A stretch of 64,000 bases of DNA from Pseudonocardia sp. CNS-004. Lineage in GTDB: Bacteria; Actinomycetota; Actinomycetes; Mycobacteriales; Pseudonocardiaceae. A program made the position numbers and the translations under genes. The first letter of the stretch is position 1. Every line of letters begins with the position of its first letter. Of this stretch, positions 26,846 through 36,781 are shown piece by piece. The notes beneath the pieces were generated by a model. It saw only the letters and a program-made list of their open reading frames with translations. It did no database searches and was not told where the DNA came from. The stretch lies in NCBI GenBank assembly GCA_001942185.1, contig MKJV01000101.1:1-64000 (forward strand). The letters are read 5' to 3'.

Positions 26846-28376
26846 GTGGGCGTCCTCGACGGGATCGCGCAGGGCTTCGCCGTGGCGCTCGACCCGGTCA
26901 ACATCCTCTACGTCTTCCTCGGCGTGCTCATCGGCACGGTGATCGGAGTGCTGCCGGGGCTGGGCCCGACGGCGACGATCGCGCTGCTCCTGCCACTGAC
27001 GTACGAGATCGAGCCGCAGACGGCCGTGATCCTGCTGGCCGGGATCTACTACGGCTCGATGTACGGCGGCACGATCACGTCGGTGCTGCTGCGCCTGCCC
27101 GGCGAGGCGGCGTCGGTGGTCACCACGTTCGACGGCTACGAGATGGCCAGACAGGGCCGTGCGGGTCGGCGCTGGGGATCGCCGCGATCGGGTCGTTCGT
27201 GGGCGGTGTGCTGGCCGTGGTCGGGCTCGCGGTGCTCGCGCGCCGCTGGCGGCACTGGCGGTGTCGTTCGGTCCGCCGGAGTACGTGGCGCTGACGGTGC
27301 TCGGCATCCTGCTCGTGACCTACCTCGGCACCGGGTCGGCGGTGAAGAGCCTCAGCATGGCCGCGCTCGGCCTGCTGCTCGCCACCGTCGGCCAAGACCC
27401 GATCGCCGGCACGACCCGGTTCACGTTCGGCCAGGTGGCGCTGTTCGACGGGCTGGACTTCGTGGCCGTCGCGATGGGCCTGTTCGGGGTCGGCGAGATC
27501 CTCTACAGCCTGGAACGCACCGAGAAGGTCAGAGCCGTCACCCAGAAGATCAAGAACATCTGGCCGAGCCGGCAGGACGTGCGCGAGTCGGCGGGTGCCA
27601 TCGGCCGGGGCAGCGTGCTCGGTTTCCTCATCGGTGTGCTGCCGGGCGGCGGCGGGGTGGTCTCGTCGCTCGCCTCGTACGCGCTGGAGAAGCGGCGCGC
27701 GAAGGACCCGAGCCGGTTCGGCCGAGGCGCGATCGAGGGCGTCGCGGGACCCGAGACGGCGAACAACGCGTCGTCGACCTCGGCGTTCATCCCGCTGCTC
27801 ACGCTCGGCATCCCGGCCAACGTCGTGCTCGCGCTGATCTTCGGCGCGCTGCTGGTGCAGGGCATCACGCCGGGGCCGCAGCTGATCGACCAGCACCCGG
27901 AGATCTTCTGGGGCGTGATCGCGTCGATGTTCGTCGGCAACCTCATGCTGCTGGCGCTCAACATCCCGCTGGTCGGGGTGTTCGTGCAGATCCTGCGGGT
28001 GCGCGCCGGGATCCTCGCCGCGTTCGCCCTGCTCGTGACGATGGCCGGGGTCTTCTCGATCAACAACGACGCCACCGACATGTGGGTGGTGCTGGCGTTC
28101 GGGCTGCTGGGCTGGCTGATGAAGAAGACCGGCTTCGAGCCCGGCCCGCTGGTGCTCGCGTTCGTGCTCGGGGAGATCCTCGAACGGGCGTTCCGGCAGA
28201 CGATGCTGATCTCCGGTGGCAGCCTCGGCGTGTTCGTCACCCGGCCGATCTCCGGCGGGATCCTCGCCGTCACCGTGCTGATCATCGTGGTCAGCATCGT
28301 CACGGCCCGCCGCAGGGCGCGCGTCCTGCACCGCCACGACACCCCCGAACTCACCCCCGCCGAGGGAGACCGATGA
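26846..28376 (+). CDS. Tripartite tricarboxylate transporter large permease TctA, two frame breaks
   Basis: About 510 residues with roughly twelve helices. The hallmark TctA motifs are present: VLPGLGPTATIALLLPLTYE, GIYYGSMYGGTITSVLLRLP, then PGGGGVVSSLASYALEKR, and GPETANNASSTSAFIPLLTL. Two single bases are missing, near 27165 and 27240. Adding them gives an exact multiple of three. GTG start directly after the TctB stop; its stop overlaps tctC. Confidence 0.86.
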
Positions 28377-29335
28377 ACCGTCTACGTCTCGCCGCCGCGT
28401 TCGCGGCCGCGTTGCTGCTCGCCGCGTGCGGGCAGGGATCCGGCGAGCCGGAGGAGTACCCCTCCGACCAGATCCGGCTGCTCGTGCCGTACACCGCGGG
28501 CGGTCCGACCGACATCGCAGCCCGCTCGCTCGGGAAGTTCATGGAAGCCTCGCTCGGACAGACCGTCGTGGTGGAGAACATGCCCGGCGCCTCGGGGTCG
28601 ACGGCCTACCAGGAGCTGCTGTCCGCCGAGCCGGACGGGTACACGCTGTCGATGACCGCGCTGCCCACGGCCGTGTTGAACTACCTGACGAACGACGTCG
28701 GCTACACCCGCGACTCCTTCGCCCCGGTCGGGGTGATCACCCAGGTGCCGTCGGCGCTCGTCGTGCCGGCCGCCTCCCCCTACGCCGACCTCGACGCGCT
28801 CGTCGCGGCGGCCCACGCCGACCCCGCGCTCGTGAGCGTCGGCACGCCGGGGGCGACCAACACGCACGCCGCGGAGACCCGCCGCATCACCCAGCTCTAC
28901 GACGTGCCGCTCACCGTGGTGCCGTTCAACGGCGCCCAGGAGGTGTTCTCGGCGCTGCTGGGCGGGAACATCGTCGCCGGGTTCGTGAACGCGTCGCAGG
29001 ACCTGATGCCCTTCCTCGAGTCCGGAGAGCTGCGGGTGCTCGCCGTCGGCACCGAGGAACGGCTGCCCTACCTGGACGCGCCGACCTTCGCCGAGCAGGA
29101 CTTCCCCGAGATCACCCAGAGCACCACGACGTTCGGGGTGATCGCCCCGGCGGGCACGCCGCAGCCGGTGATCGCGCGGCTGGAGGAGACGATGCGGGCG
29201 GCGTCGGCCGACCCGGAGACCCGGCGCGGCCTCGACGAGCGCTACGTGCCGGAGCAGTTCTTGGGCAGCACCGATCTCGCGGCGCTGTTCACCGAGACCG
29301 AGCAGACGTTCCAGGGGGTCGCCAGTGGCGGATGA
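28373..29335 (+). CDS. TctC-type substrate-binding lipoprotein 1 of the TTT operon
   Basis: A 320-residue binding protein with lipobox Cys19. Family motifs: IRLLVPYTAGGPTDIAARSL, VVVENMPGASGSTAYQELL and a C-terminal GVIAPAGTPQPVIARLEETM. ATG overlaps the TctA stop. It presents a carboxylate to TctAB. The gene overlaps the next one by 11 bases. Confidence 0.87.
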   Translation: MNRLRLAAAFAAALLLAACGQGSGEPEEYPSDQIRLLVPYTAGGPTDIAARSLGKFMEASLGQTVVVENMPGASGSTAYQELLSAEPDGYTLSMTALPTAVLNYLTNDVGYTRDSFAPVGVITQVPSALVVPAASPYADLDALVAAAHADPALVSVGTPGATNTHAAETRRITQLYDVPLTVVPFNGAQEVFSALLGGNIVAGFVNASQDLMPFLESGELRVLAVGTEERLPYLDAPTFAEQDFPEITQSTTTFGVIAPAGTPQPVIARLEETMRAASADPETRRGLDERYVPEQFLGSTDLAALFTETEQTFQGVASGG

Positions 29336-30951
29336 CGGAGCTACAGCGCTGGTCGATGCGCTGCGGGAGCTGGGCGTCGAGCTGGCGTTCGGGCTGCCGG
29401 GCGTGCACAACCTCCCGGTGTGGGAGGCCTGCGCCGAGGCCGGGATCCGGCTGGTCGGCGTGCGGCACGAGCAGGCGGCCGCCTACGCGGCCGACGGCTA
29501 CGCGCGAGCCACCGGGCGGCTCGGCGTCGCGGTCGTGACCACCGGCCCGGGCGCGGCCAACACGCTCGGTGCCACCGGTGAGGCCATGACGTCGGGCGCG
29601 CCGGTGCTGGTGATCGCCACCGACATCCCGTCGACGCTGCGGCGGCCCGGCGTCTACCGCGGGGTGCTGCACGAGACCCGCGACCAGGCCGCCATGTTCG
29701 CGCCGGTCACGAAGGAGGCGACGACCACCGCCGCGGCGGCCGACCTGTACGCCGAGGTGCTGGAGGCCGGGCGCGCGGCGCTGCGGGCCCCGACCGGGCC
29801 GGTCTACCTGGGGGTGCCGACCGACCTGCTCTCCGCCGCCGTCACCCGGCGCACACCCGTCGAGGCGCAACCACCGGGCCCACCGGAAGCCGACCTCGAC
29901 GCCGCGCTCGCGCTGGTCGCACGCGCGGAGCGCCCGCTGCTGTGGGTCGGGGGCGGGGCCGTGCGCGCAGGCGCCGGGGACGCCGTGGGCCGCTCGCCGA
30001 GCGGCTCGCCGCACCGGTCGTCACCACCTACCACGGCCGCGGTGTGCTCCCGCCCGATCACCCCTGCCTGGCGCCGGGCCTCACCCACGTCCCGCTCGTC
30101 GGCGCTGTGGGACGAGGCCGACCTCGTGATCGCGATCGGCAGCGACCTGGACGGGATGACCACCCAGAACTGGCGGATGCCGCAACCGCCCGCGCTGCTC
30201 GCGATCAACGTCGACGCCGCGGACGCCGCCAAGAACTACCGGCCCGACCACGTACTGGTCGGCGACGCGCGCTCCGTGACCGAGCGGCTCGCGGCCGCGT
30301 CCCGCAGCGGGACGGGCTGGACGTGCTCGCGGTGCAGACGGGGTCGATGCGCACGCAGGTGACCGCACTCGTCCGCGAGGAGGAACCGCAGGCGGCGCTG
30401 CTGCTCGACACGTTCGACCGGCTGCTGCCCGCCGAGGCCACCGTGCTCGCCGACATGTGCATCGCCGGTTACTGGGTGGCGGGCTTCCACCGGGTGCCCG
30501 GGCCGCGCAGGCTCGCGTACCCGATGGGCTGGGGCACGCTCGGCTTCGCGTTCCCCGCCGCGCTCGGGGCCGCGGCGGCGGGCACCGGGAGGGCGGTCGC
30601 GTCGTGGGCGACGGCGGGTTCCTCTTCGCCTGCGGCGAGCTGGCCACCGCGGTGCAGGAACGGCTGCCGGTCACGGTCGTGCTGGTCGACGACGGCGGCT
30701 ACGGCATGCTCCGCTTCGACCAGGTGCAGTCCGGTGTGCCCACCCGCGGGGTCGACCTGGTCACGCCCGATTTCGTGGCGCTCGCCCAGGCGTTCGGGGT
30801 GCCTGCCGAGGCCGTCGACGGGTTCGGCGAGGCGTTCGAGGACGCCCTGGCCAAGAGCCTCGCCACCGACGGGCCGTCGCTGGTGGCGGTGCGGGCCGCG
30901 CTCACCCCGCCGCCGTCCACCTCGCCGCGCTGGTACCGGGCGGCCCGATGA
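29325..30951 (+). CDS. Thiamine-diphosphate-dependent enzyme (acetolactate synthase/decarboxylase type), four frame breaks
   Basis: About 542 residues after allowing for four single-base breaks, near 29988, 30108, 30300 and 30594. N-terminal PYR domain: GLPGVHNLPVWEAC and VRHEQAAAYAADGYAR with the catalytic Glu, then VTTGPGAANTLGATGEAMTS. Central domain VVTTYHGRGVLPPDHP. C-terminal TPP-binding VGDGGFLFACGELATAV followed by VLVDDGGYGM. Members are decarboxylases or carboligases of 2-oxo acids. In this operon it could act on the imported acid before or after CoA activation. No FAD-site judgement can be made. GTG start; stop overlaps the CoA-transferase ATG. Confidence 0.82.
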
Positions 30952-31606
30952 TCGACAAGCGGGTGGCGACCCTGGCCGAGGCCGTTGCGGGTGTGCAGGA
31001 CGGCGACACCGTCCTCGTGGGCGGGTTCGGCAACTCCGGGGTGCCGGTCGAGCTGGTGCACGCGGTCCTCGACATGGGTGCCCGGGACCTCACGGTCGTC
31101 ACGAACAACGCCGGCAGCGGCGAGTCCGACATCGCGGCGCTGATCCGCGAGCGTCGGGTCCGCAAGATCGTCTGCTCGTTCCCGAGATCGACGGGATCGG
31201 TGTGGTTCGAGAAGCTGTGGCGGGCCGGTGAGATCGAGCTGGAGCTGGTGCCGCAGGGCACGCTCAGCGAACGGATGCGGGCCGCGGGCGCGGGCTCGGC
31301 GGGTTCTTCACCCCGGCCGGGGCGGACACGCCGCTTGCGAACGGGAAGGAGGTCCGAGTGATCAACGGGCGCCGCCACGTGTTCGAGCAACCACTGCACG
31401 CCGACGTCGCGCTGGTCAAGGCCCATCTCGCCGACCGGTGGGGCAACCTCGTCTACCACTCCGCTGCCCGCAACTTCGGGCCGGTGATGGCCACGGCGGC
31501 CCGGCTCGCGGTGGTGCAGGTGAGCGCGTTCGTCGAGCTCGGATCGTTGGACCCGGAAGCCGTGGTGACCCCTGGCATCTTCGTGGACCGGGTGGTGGTC
31601 GCATGA
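30948..31606 (+). CDS. 3-oxoacid CoA-transferase subunit A, one frame break
   Basis: About 219 residues. The CoA-transferase family I alpha motif appears as DTVLVGGFGNSGVPVELVHA, followed by LTVVTNNAGSGESDIAALI. One base is missing near 31290; the frame resumes with GGFFTPAGADTPLANGKEV and VYHSAARNFGPVMATAA. With the beta subunit it moves CoA from succinyl-CoA (or acetyl-CoA) to a carboxylic acid. ATGA overlaps at both ends show tight coupling. Confidence 0.84.
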
Positions 31607-32247
31607 ACCTCAGCAAGCGGCAGATGGCGGCCAGGGTGGCGCAGGACATCCCGGACGGCTCGTACGTCAACCTCGGGATCGGGTTGCCCACCCTCGTGGC
31701 GGACGTCGTGCCACCGGGCCGCGAGATCGTGTACCACAGCGAGAACGGGATCCTCGGCATGGGACCGGCGCCCGAGCCGGGCACCGGGGACCCCGAGCTG
31801 ATCAACGCGGGCAAGCAGCCGGTGACGCTGCTGCCCGGCGGTGCCTACTTCCACCACACCGACGCGTTCGTGATGATGCGCGGCGGGCACATCGACATCA
31901 CGGTGCTCGGCGCTTTCCAGGTGGGGGAAGGCGGTGACCTCGCGAACTGGGCCACCGACGACGCCACGATGCCACCCGCGGTCGGCGGTGCCATGGACCT
32001 CGCGGTCGGCGCCCGCCGGGTGCTGGTCATGACCACGCACACCACCAAGGACGGCAGGCCGAAACTCCTGCCCGCCTGCACGTTCCCGCTCACCGCAGCC
32101 GCCGTGGTCGACCGCGTGTACACCGATCTCGCCGTGATCGACGTGACGCCGGACGGTTTCGTCGTCCGCGAGATGGTCGACGGCATCACCCGCGAGGAGC
32201 TGCAGGCCCGCACCGCCGCCACGCTGCACTTCGGGGTGGAGCCGTGA
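31603..32247 (+). CDS. 3-oxoacid CoA-transferase subunit B
   Basis: A 214-residue beta subunit. SENGILGMGP contains the active-site Glu at about residue 47, which forms the glutamyl-CoA intermediate. YVNLGIGLPTLVADVV and GGHIDITVLGAFQV are also typical of PcaJ/ScoB proteins. Whether the substrate is 3-oxoadipate, acetoacetate or another acid cannot be told. Its stop lies inside the start of a perfect hairpin. Confidence 0.87.
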   Translation: MNLSKRQMAARVAQDIPDGSYVNLGIGLPTLVADVVPPGREIVYHSENGILGMGPAPEPGTGDPELINAGKQPVTLLPGGAYFHHTDAFVMMRGGHIDITVLGAFQVGEGGDLANWATDDATMPPAVGGAMDLAVGARRVLVMTTHTTKDGRPKLLPACTFPLTAAAVVDRVYTDLAVIDVTPDGFVVREMVDGITREELQARTAATLHFGVEP

Positions 32248-32283
32248 GTGGATACGGGTGCTCCGGCACCCGTATCCACTCAC
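32244..32283. promoter_or_regulatory. Perfect 18 bp hairpin covering a start codon
   Basis: GTGAGTGGATACGGGTGC at 32244-32261 and its exact reverse complement at 32266-32283 flank a TCCG loop. The left arm begins with the GTG start of the second tctC and contains the TGA stop of the CoA-transferase beta subunit. There is no T-run, so it is not a classic terminator. It could attenuate, protect the upstream mRNA from decay, or make the next gene dependent on translational coupling. Confidence 0.75.
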
Positions 32284-33241
32284 GACCCCGGTGGGCGATC
32301 GCCTGGCTGGCCGCGGTCCTGGTGCTGGCCGGCTGCGGCGGGCAACCGGACGGCGAACCGTTCCCCAGTGAGGAGATCCGGTTGCTCGTGCCGTACGCGG
32401 CGGGCGGCCCCACCGATCTCACCGCACGCACCTACGGCGAGGCGCTCGAACGCGGTCTCGGCCAACCGGTGGTCGTGGAGAACATGCCCGGTGGATCGGG
32501 CGCGCTCGCCACCCAGGAGCTCATCCAGGCCGAGCCCGACGGGTACACGCTCGCGCTGGTCACCGCCGGCACCACCGTGCTGACGCCCCTGGTGAACGAC
32601 GTGGGCTACACCGCGGCCGACGTCACGCCGGTCGGGGTGCTCTCGGAGGTGCCCTCGCTGCTCGCGGTCGCAGCGGACTCGCCGCACCAGGACGTCGCCG
32701 CGTTCGTGGCGGACGCGCGGGCCCGGCCCGGCGCGATCACCGTCGGCGTGCCGGGGGCGTCCACGCCGCAGGGCATCGAGCTGCAGCGGCTGCGCGACGA
32801 GCACGGCGTGGAGGTCACCGTCGTCCCGTTCAACGGCAACGCGAGATGACCACCGCGCTGCTCGGCCGCAACGTCGACGCCGTACTGATCAACGCGTCGC
32901 AGGACGTCACGGCGAACATCGACGCCGGAGAGTTCCGGCCGCTCGCCGTCTCCACCGAGCAGCCGCTCGACTGGCTGCCCGGCGTGCCGACGCTCGTGGA
33001 CGCCGGCTTCCCGGGCCTGACGCTGTCGGGCTCGACGTTCGGGCTCGCCGGGCCGGCCGGGCTGCCCGAACCCGTCGTCACCCGCCTCCAGGACGCCCTG
33101 CGCGAGGCGCACGGCGACCCGGAGGTCGTCGCGGCCGTCGGCGAGCGCTACCTGGGCCCGCAGTTCCGCGGCGCCGCCGAGATGCGCGCGGTGCTGGACC
33201 GGACGAGGGCCGTCTACGAACCGATCCTGGGAGGCTCCTGA
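32244..33241 (+). CDS. TctC-type substrate-binding lipoprotein 2, one frame break
   Basis: About 332 residues. The first 15 codons are the hairpin; then comes a signal peptide WAIAWLAAVLVLAGC with lipobox Cys. Family motifs: IRLLVPYAAGGPTDLTARTY, VVVENMPGGSGALATQELI. A missing base near 32841 breaks the frame at VVPFNGNA, and it resumes with ALLGRNVDAVLINASQD. No in-frame start lies between the hairpin and the signal peptide, so GTG at 32244 is used; it overlaps the preceding stop. Confidence 0.8.
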
Positions 33242-34203
33242 TGAGACGAGCGTGGATCGCCCTGGCCGCCGTGCTGGCGGTCTCCTGCTCGACGCCCGAC
33301 ACCCCGGACGAGTACCCGACCCAGGAGATCACCGTGCTCGTCCCGTACACCGCGGGCGGCCCGACCGACCTCGCCGCCCGCACCATGGGCACGCACCTGG
33401 AGAAGGCGCTCGGCCAGCCGGTGATCGTGGAGAACGTGCCGGGCGCGGCCGGCTCCGTCGCGATGAACGAGCTGGTGGCGAGCGATCCCGACGGCCACAC
33501 GCTCACGCTCGTCGCGGCGCCGTCCACGGTGGTCACACCCATGATCCAGGACGTGCCCTACGACGCGAGCTCGTTCGTGACGATCGGGGTGATCACCGAG
33601 GTCCCGTCGGTGCTGGCGGTGGCGGGCGGCTCCGAGTTCCCGGACGCCGCTGCCTTCCTCGATGCGGCCCGAGGGCGGCCGGGCGAGCTGACCGTCGGCA
33701 CCCCCGGCGCCACCACGTCGCAGGCCATCGAACTGCGTCGGCTCGCGAACGAGTACGGCGTGCAGGTCACCGTCGTGCCGTTCAACGGCAACGCCGAGCT
33801 GATCCAGGCGGTCCTCGGCGGCGCCGTCGACGCGGTGTTCGTGAACGTCTCCCAGGACATCCGCGCCCAGTTCGACGGGGGAGCGTTTCGGCCGCTGGCG
33901 ATCAGCCCGGCCGAACGCGTCGGCTACCTGCCGGACGTCCCGACGCTCACCGAACTGGGGTTCCCGGACCTCACCTACAGCACGTCGATCTTCGGGCTGG
34001 GCGCCCCCGCCGGCACCCCACCGGAGATCGTCACCCGGCTGGAGACCGCGATGCGGGAGGGGCTCTCCGACCCCGCCGTCCGGCAGCAGCTCGACGAGGC
34101 GTACGTACCCGACGAGTTCATCGGCGCGGACGCGTTCCGCACCCGGCTCGACGAGATCGTCCGCGTGTACGGGCCGGTGGCCCAGGAACTGAAGGGTGGT
34201 TGA
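33241..34203 (+). CDS. TctC-type substrate-binding lipoprotein 3
   Basis: A 320-residue paralogue of the two TctC proteins upstream with lipobox Cys16. It contains ITVLVPYTAGGPTDLAARTM, VIVENVPGAAGSVAMNELV and FGLGAPAGTPPEIVTRLE. The frame is intact. ATG overlaps the preceding stop (TGATG). One TctAB membrane core with three binding proteins suggests the operon takes up several related acids. Confidence 0.87.
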   Translation: MRRAWIALAAVLAVSCSTPDTPDEYPTQEITVLVPYTAGGPTDLAARTMGTHLEKALGQPVIVENVPGAAGSVAMNELVASDPDGHTLTLVAAPSTVVTPMIQDVPYDASSFVTIGVITEVPSVLAVAGGSEFPDAAAFLDAARGRPGELTVGTPGATTSQAIELRRLANEYGVQVTVVPFNGNAELIQAVLGGAVDAVFVNVSQDIRAQFDGGAFRPLAISPAERVGYLPDVPTLTELGFPDLTYSTSIFGLGAPAGTPPEIVTRLETAMREGLSDPAVRQQLDEAYVPDEFIGADAFRTRLDEIVRVYGPVAQELKGG

Positions 34204-34211
34204 CTCGGGCC

Positions 34212-34985
34212 ATGGACTTGGGACTGAAAGGACGCACCGCCGTCGTTCCCGGCGCCACCTCCGGCCTCGGCCTCGCCGTGGCCCGGGCGCTCGCCGCGGA
34301 AGGGGCGAACGTCGTGCTGGGTGGGCGCCGCGGCGAGCTCGTGCGCAAGGAAGCCGACGCGCTGCCCTCCGCGGTGGGCGTGGAGATCGACCTCACCGAC
34401 CCGGCAGCGACCGACACGCTGGTCGGCACCGCGCAGGACCGGTTCGGCCCGGTCGACGTGCTCGTGCTGAACGGCGGAGGGCCGCCACCCGGGGTCGCGG
34501 TCGACTTCACCCCCGAGAAGTTCGCCGACGCCGTCGCCCTCCTCGTGCAGCCGCACCAGCGGCTCGTCCAGGCCGTGCTGCCGGGGATGCGCGAGCGCGG
34601 GTTCGGCCGCATCGTCGCGATCGGCTCCAGCGGCGTGCAGGCCCCGATCGACCGGCTGGTCGCCTCCAACTCCGCCCGGGCCGCGCTCGCCGGCTACCTC
34701 AAGACCCTCGCCACCGAGGTCGCCGCCGACGGCGTCACCGTCAACATGGTGCTGCCCGGCCGCATCGCCACCGACCGCGTGGGCGTGCTCGACCGCGCCA
34801 ACGCCGAACGCTCCGGCAAGTCGGAGGAAGAGGTCCGCGAGGCCGCGAGGAACGCGATCCCCGCGAAGCGCTACGGCACCCCCGAGGAGTTCGCCGCGGT
34901 CGTGGCGTTCCTGGCCAGCGGGGCCGCCGCCTACGTCACCGGGGAGCAGGTCCGGTGCGACGGCGGGTTGGTGCGGACGCACTGA
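34212..34985 (+). CDS. Atypical SDR-family protein (NGGGPPP subgroup)
   Basis: A 257-residue short-chain dehydrogenase fold. The cofactor loop VPGATSGLGLAVARALAAEG is normal. The usual NNAG motif is replaced by LVLNGGGPPPG, and the usual S-Y-K site reads SSGVQAPIDRLVASNSARAA, with no YxxxK. This matches a known SDR subgroup lacking the standard tyrosine, so classical dehydrogenase activity is doubtful. It follows tctC3 by 8 bases and ends the operon. Confidence 0.78.
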   Translation: MDLGLKGRTAVVPGATSGLGLAVARALAAEGANVVLGGRRGELVRKEADALPSAVGVEIDLTDPAATDTLVGTAQDRFGPVDVLVLNGGGPPPGVAVDFTPEKFADAVALLVQPHQRLVQAVLPGMRERGFGRIVAIGSSGVQAPIDRLVASNSARAALAGYLKTLATEVAADGVTVNMVLPGRIATDRVGVLDRANAERSGKSEEEVREAARNAIPAKRYGTPEEFAAVVAFLASGAAAYVTGEQVRCDGGLVRTH

Positions 34986-35094
34986 GCCCGAGTGGCATGG
35001 CCGGAGGGCTGCGGTGTGATCACCGGATGGGTGCGCGCACGGCCGCATGTGGCCGCCCCGGCACCGGGCAGCTGATCAGGGCCTGGCCTCGGGC

Positions 35095-35838
35095 CTAGCC
35101 GCGCCCCACGAACGGCATCTTCGTCGCCGCGATCGTCATGAACTGCACGTTGGCGTCCAGCGGCAGCCGGGCCATGAGCAGCACGGCGTCGGCCACGTGC
35201 GCGGGGTCGAAGGTGGGCTCCGGGCGCACGCTGCCGTCGGCCTGCTTCGCGCCGACGGAGATGCCGGACGTCATGTCGGTGGCCGCGTTGCCGATGTCGA
35301 TCTGGCCGCACGCGATGTCGTAGGGGCGGCCGTCCAGCGAGATGGACTTCGTCAGGCCGGTGATCGCGTGCTTCGTGGCCGTGTAGGCGGCGCTGCCGGG
35401 GCGCGGCGTGTGCGCGGAGATGGAGCCGTTGTTGATGATCCGCCCGCCCTGGGGCTGCTGGGCGCGCATCGCGGCGAACGCCTCGCGTGCGCAGAGGAAC
35501 GCGCCGGTCAGGTTGGTGGCCACGGTGGACGTCCAGTCCTCGACCGCGATCTCGTCCAGGCTGCCGGACGGGCCGAACGTGCCGGCGTTGTTCATCAGCA
35601 GGTCGACGCGGCCCCATCGGTCACGCACCGTCGCGAAGAGGCCGGCCACCGACTCGGCGTCGCCGACGTCGGTGGGCACCACCAGCGCCTGCTCCCGGCC
35701 CGCCGCGGTCTCCTCGAGCGGCGCGGCCCGCCGTCCGGCGAGCGCCACCCGGTATCCCGCGTCGAGCAGGGCCGTCGCCACCACCCTCCCGATCCCCGAG
35801 CCGGAACCGGTCACCACCGCCACATCGCCGTCTGTCAC
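35095..35838 (-). CDS. SDR-family oxidoreductase
   Basis: A 247-residue classical short-chain dehydrogenase: cofactor loop [31 protein letters not shown], catalytic Ser in [10 protein letters not shown] and [13 protein letters not shown] with Tyr and Lys. NAD(P)-dependent and cytoplasmic. Substrate unknown. It converges on the TTT operon SDR with about 110 bases between, and lies 18 bases downstream of the methyltransferase gene, so they may form an operon. Confidence 0.86.
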   Translation of the reverse strand: MTDGDVAVVTGSGSGIGRVVATALLDAGYRVALAGRRAAPLEETAAGREQALVVPTDVGDAESVAGLFATVRDRWGRVDLLMNNAGTFGPSGSLDEIAVEDWTSTVATNLTGAFLCAREAFAAMRAQQPQGGRIINNGSISAHTPRPGSAAYTATKHAITGLTKSISLDGRPYDIACGQIDIGNAATDMTSGISVGAKQADGSVRPEPTFDPAHVADAVLLMARLPLDANVQFMTIAATKMPFVGRG

Positions 35839-35856
35839 AGGAGCATGATCTCCTGC

Positions 35857-36378
35857 TCAGCCCGCTCGCGCGACCACGCACCCCGCCCGGCCGCTCGCCA
35901 GCTCGGCCACCCGCGTCTCTTCGACGGTGAACCCGGCGGCCGCCAGCACCCCGGCGAGCCTGCGGGCGGTCGGCTCGGTGGACGCGGGATCGAGCGGCTG
36001 GAACGGCTGGGCGAACCGGCCTCCCGGCGCGAGGTGGCGCCGCACCACCGCGAGCTCCCGGCCCGGCTCGCCGCGCAGGAACACCGGGACGTGGATGGCG
36101 AGGACCAGGTCGAACACGGCGTCGCCGAGGTCGGCTTCGCGCAGCTCCGCCACCTGGAACGCCGCCTTCCCGGCGGCCACGTGTCCCGCGTTGCGCCGCG
36201 CGGCCGCATCGATCATCTTCGCGGAGCGGTCGACGGCCAGCACGCTCCCGCCGTCGAGCCGCTCGCACACCAGCGACACGGCCACGCCGTGCCCGCACCC
36301 GATCTCGAGCACGCGGTCGTCCGGGCGTACGCCCAGCGCGTCGACCGCCCAGACCAACCGCTCCGCCGCCGGCGCCAT
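35857..36378 (-). CDS. Class I SAM-dependent methyltransferase
   Basis: A 173-residue methyltransferase. Motif I is VLEIGCGHGVAVSLVCERL, the acidic residue in SVLAVDRSAKMIDAAARRN, and FDLVLAIHVPVFLRGEPGRE forms motif II. It is short, with no obvious substrate domain. ATG at 36378 is used; an ATG at 36390 is an alternative. The divergent gene starts on top of it, so the promoters must lie inside coding DNA. Confidence 0.78.
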   Translation of the reverse strand: MAPAAERLVWAVDALGVRPDDRVLEIGCGHGVAVSLVCERLDGGSVLAVDRSAKMIDAAARRNAGHVAAGKAAFQVAELREADLGDAVFDLVLAIHVPVFLRGEPGRELAVVRRHLAPGGRFAQPFQPLDPASTEPTARRLAGVLAAAGFTVEETRVAELASGRAGCVVARAG

Positions 36379-36397
36379 GCGTGGAAGCATCGCAGTC

Positions 36398-36781
36398 GTG
36401 CGGCACCTCACCCGGCTCGCCTCCGCGGACGACGTCTCCGTCGCCGACCTGCGCATCCTCGAACGGTCCAGGGCCTGGACCCCACCCGTGCACACCACCG
36501 GCCACCAGCTCGTCTTCGTGCGGCGCGGCTCGTTCGGGCTGCGGCTGCGCGCCGCGGAGACGACGGTGGACCCGATCTCGGCGTTCGTGGGGCGACCGGG
36601 CGACGAGCAGAGCATCGCGCACACGCCGGGCCGTGAGAACGCCTGCACGGTGATCTCGCTCGGCCCGCGGCTCGCCGCCCACCTGTTGCCGGATCGCCTG
36701 CCCGCCACGTTGCGCACCTCGGGCCGGGTGGACCTGCGCGGCGCCGGCGAGCCGTCGCATCGGCGGACCATCCAGAGATGA
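36398..36781 (+). CDS. AraC-type sensor domain protein without DNA-binding domain
   Basis: About 127 residues resembling only the N-terminal cupin domain of AraC regulators: HQLVFVRRGSFGLRLRAAET followed by VGRPGDEQSIAHTPG. The usual C-terminal pair of helix-turn-helix motifs is absent: the gene stops at 36781 and its TGA overlaps the next ATG. The coupling suggests that the short form is a real gene rather than a cut-off one, but a frame break hiding a start or end cannot be excluded. GTG at 36398 is used; ATG at 36377 is possible. Confidence 0.6.
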   Translation: MRHLTRLASADDVSVADLRILERSRAWTPPVHTTGHQLVFVRRGSFGLRLRAAETTVDPISAFVGRPGDEQSIAHTPGRENACTVISLGPRLAAHLLPDRLPATLRTSGRVDLRGAGEPSHRRTIQR

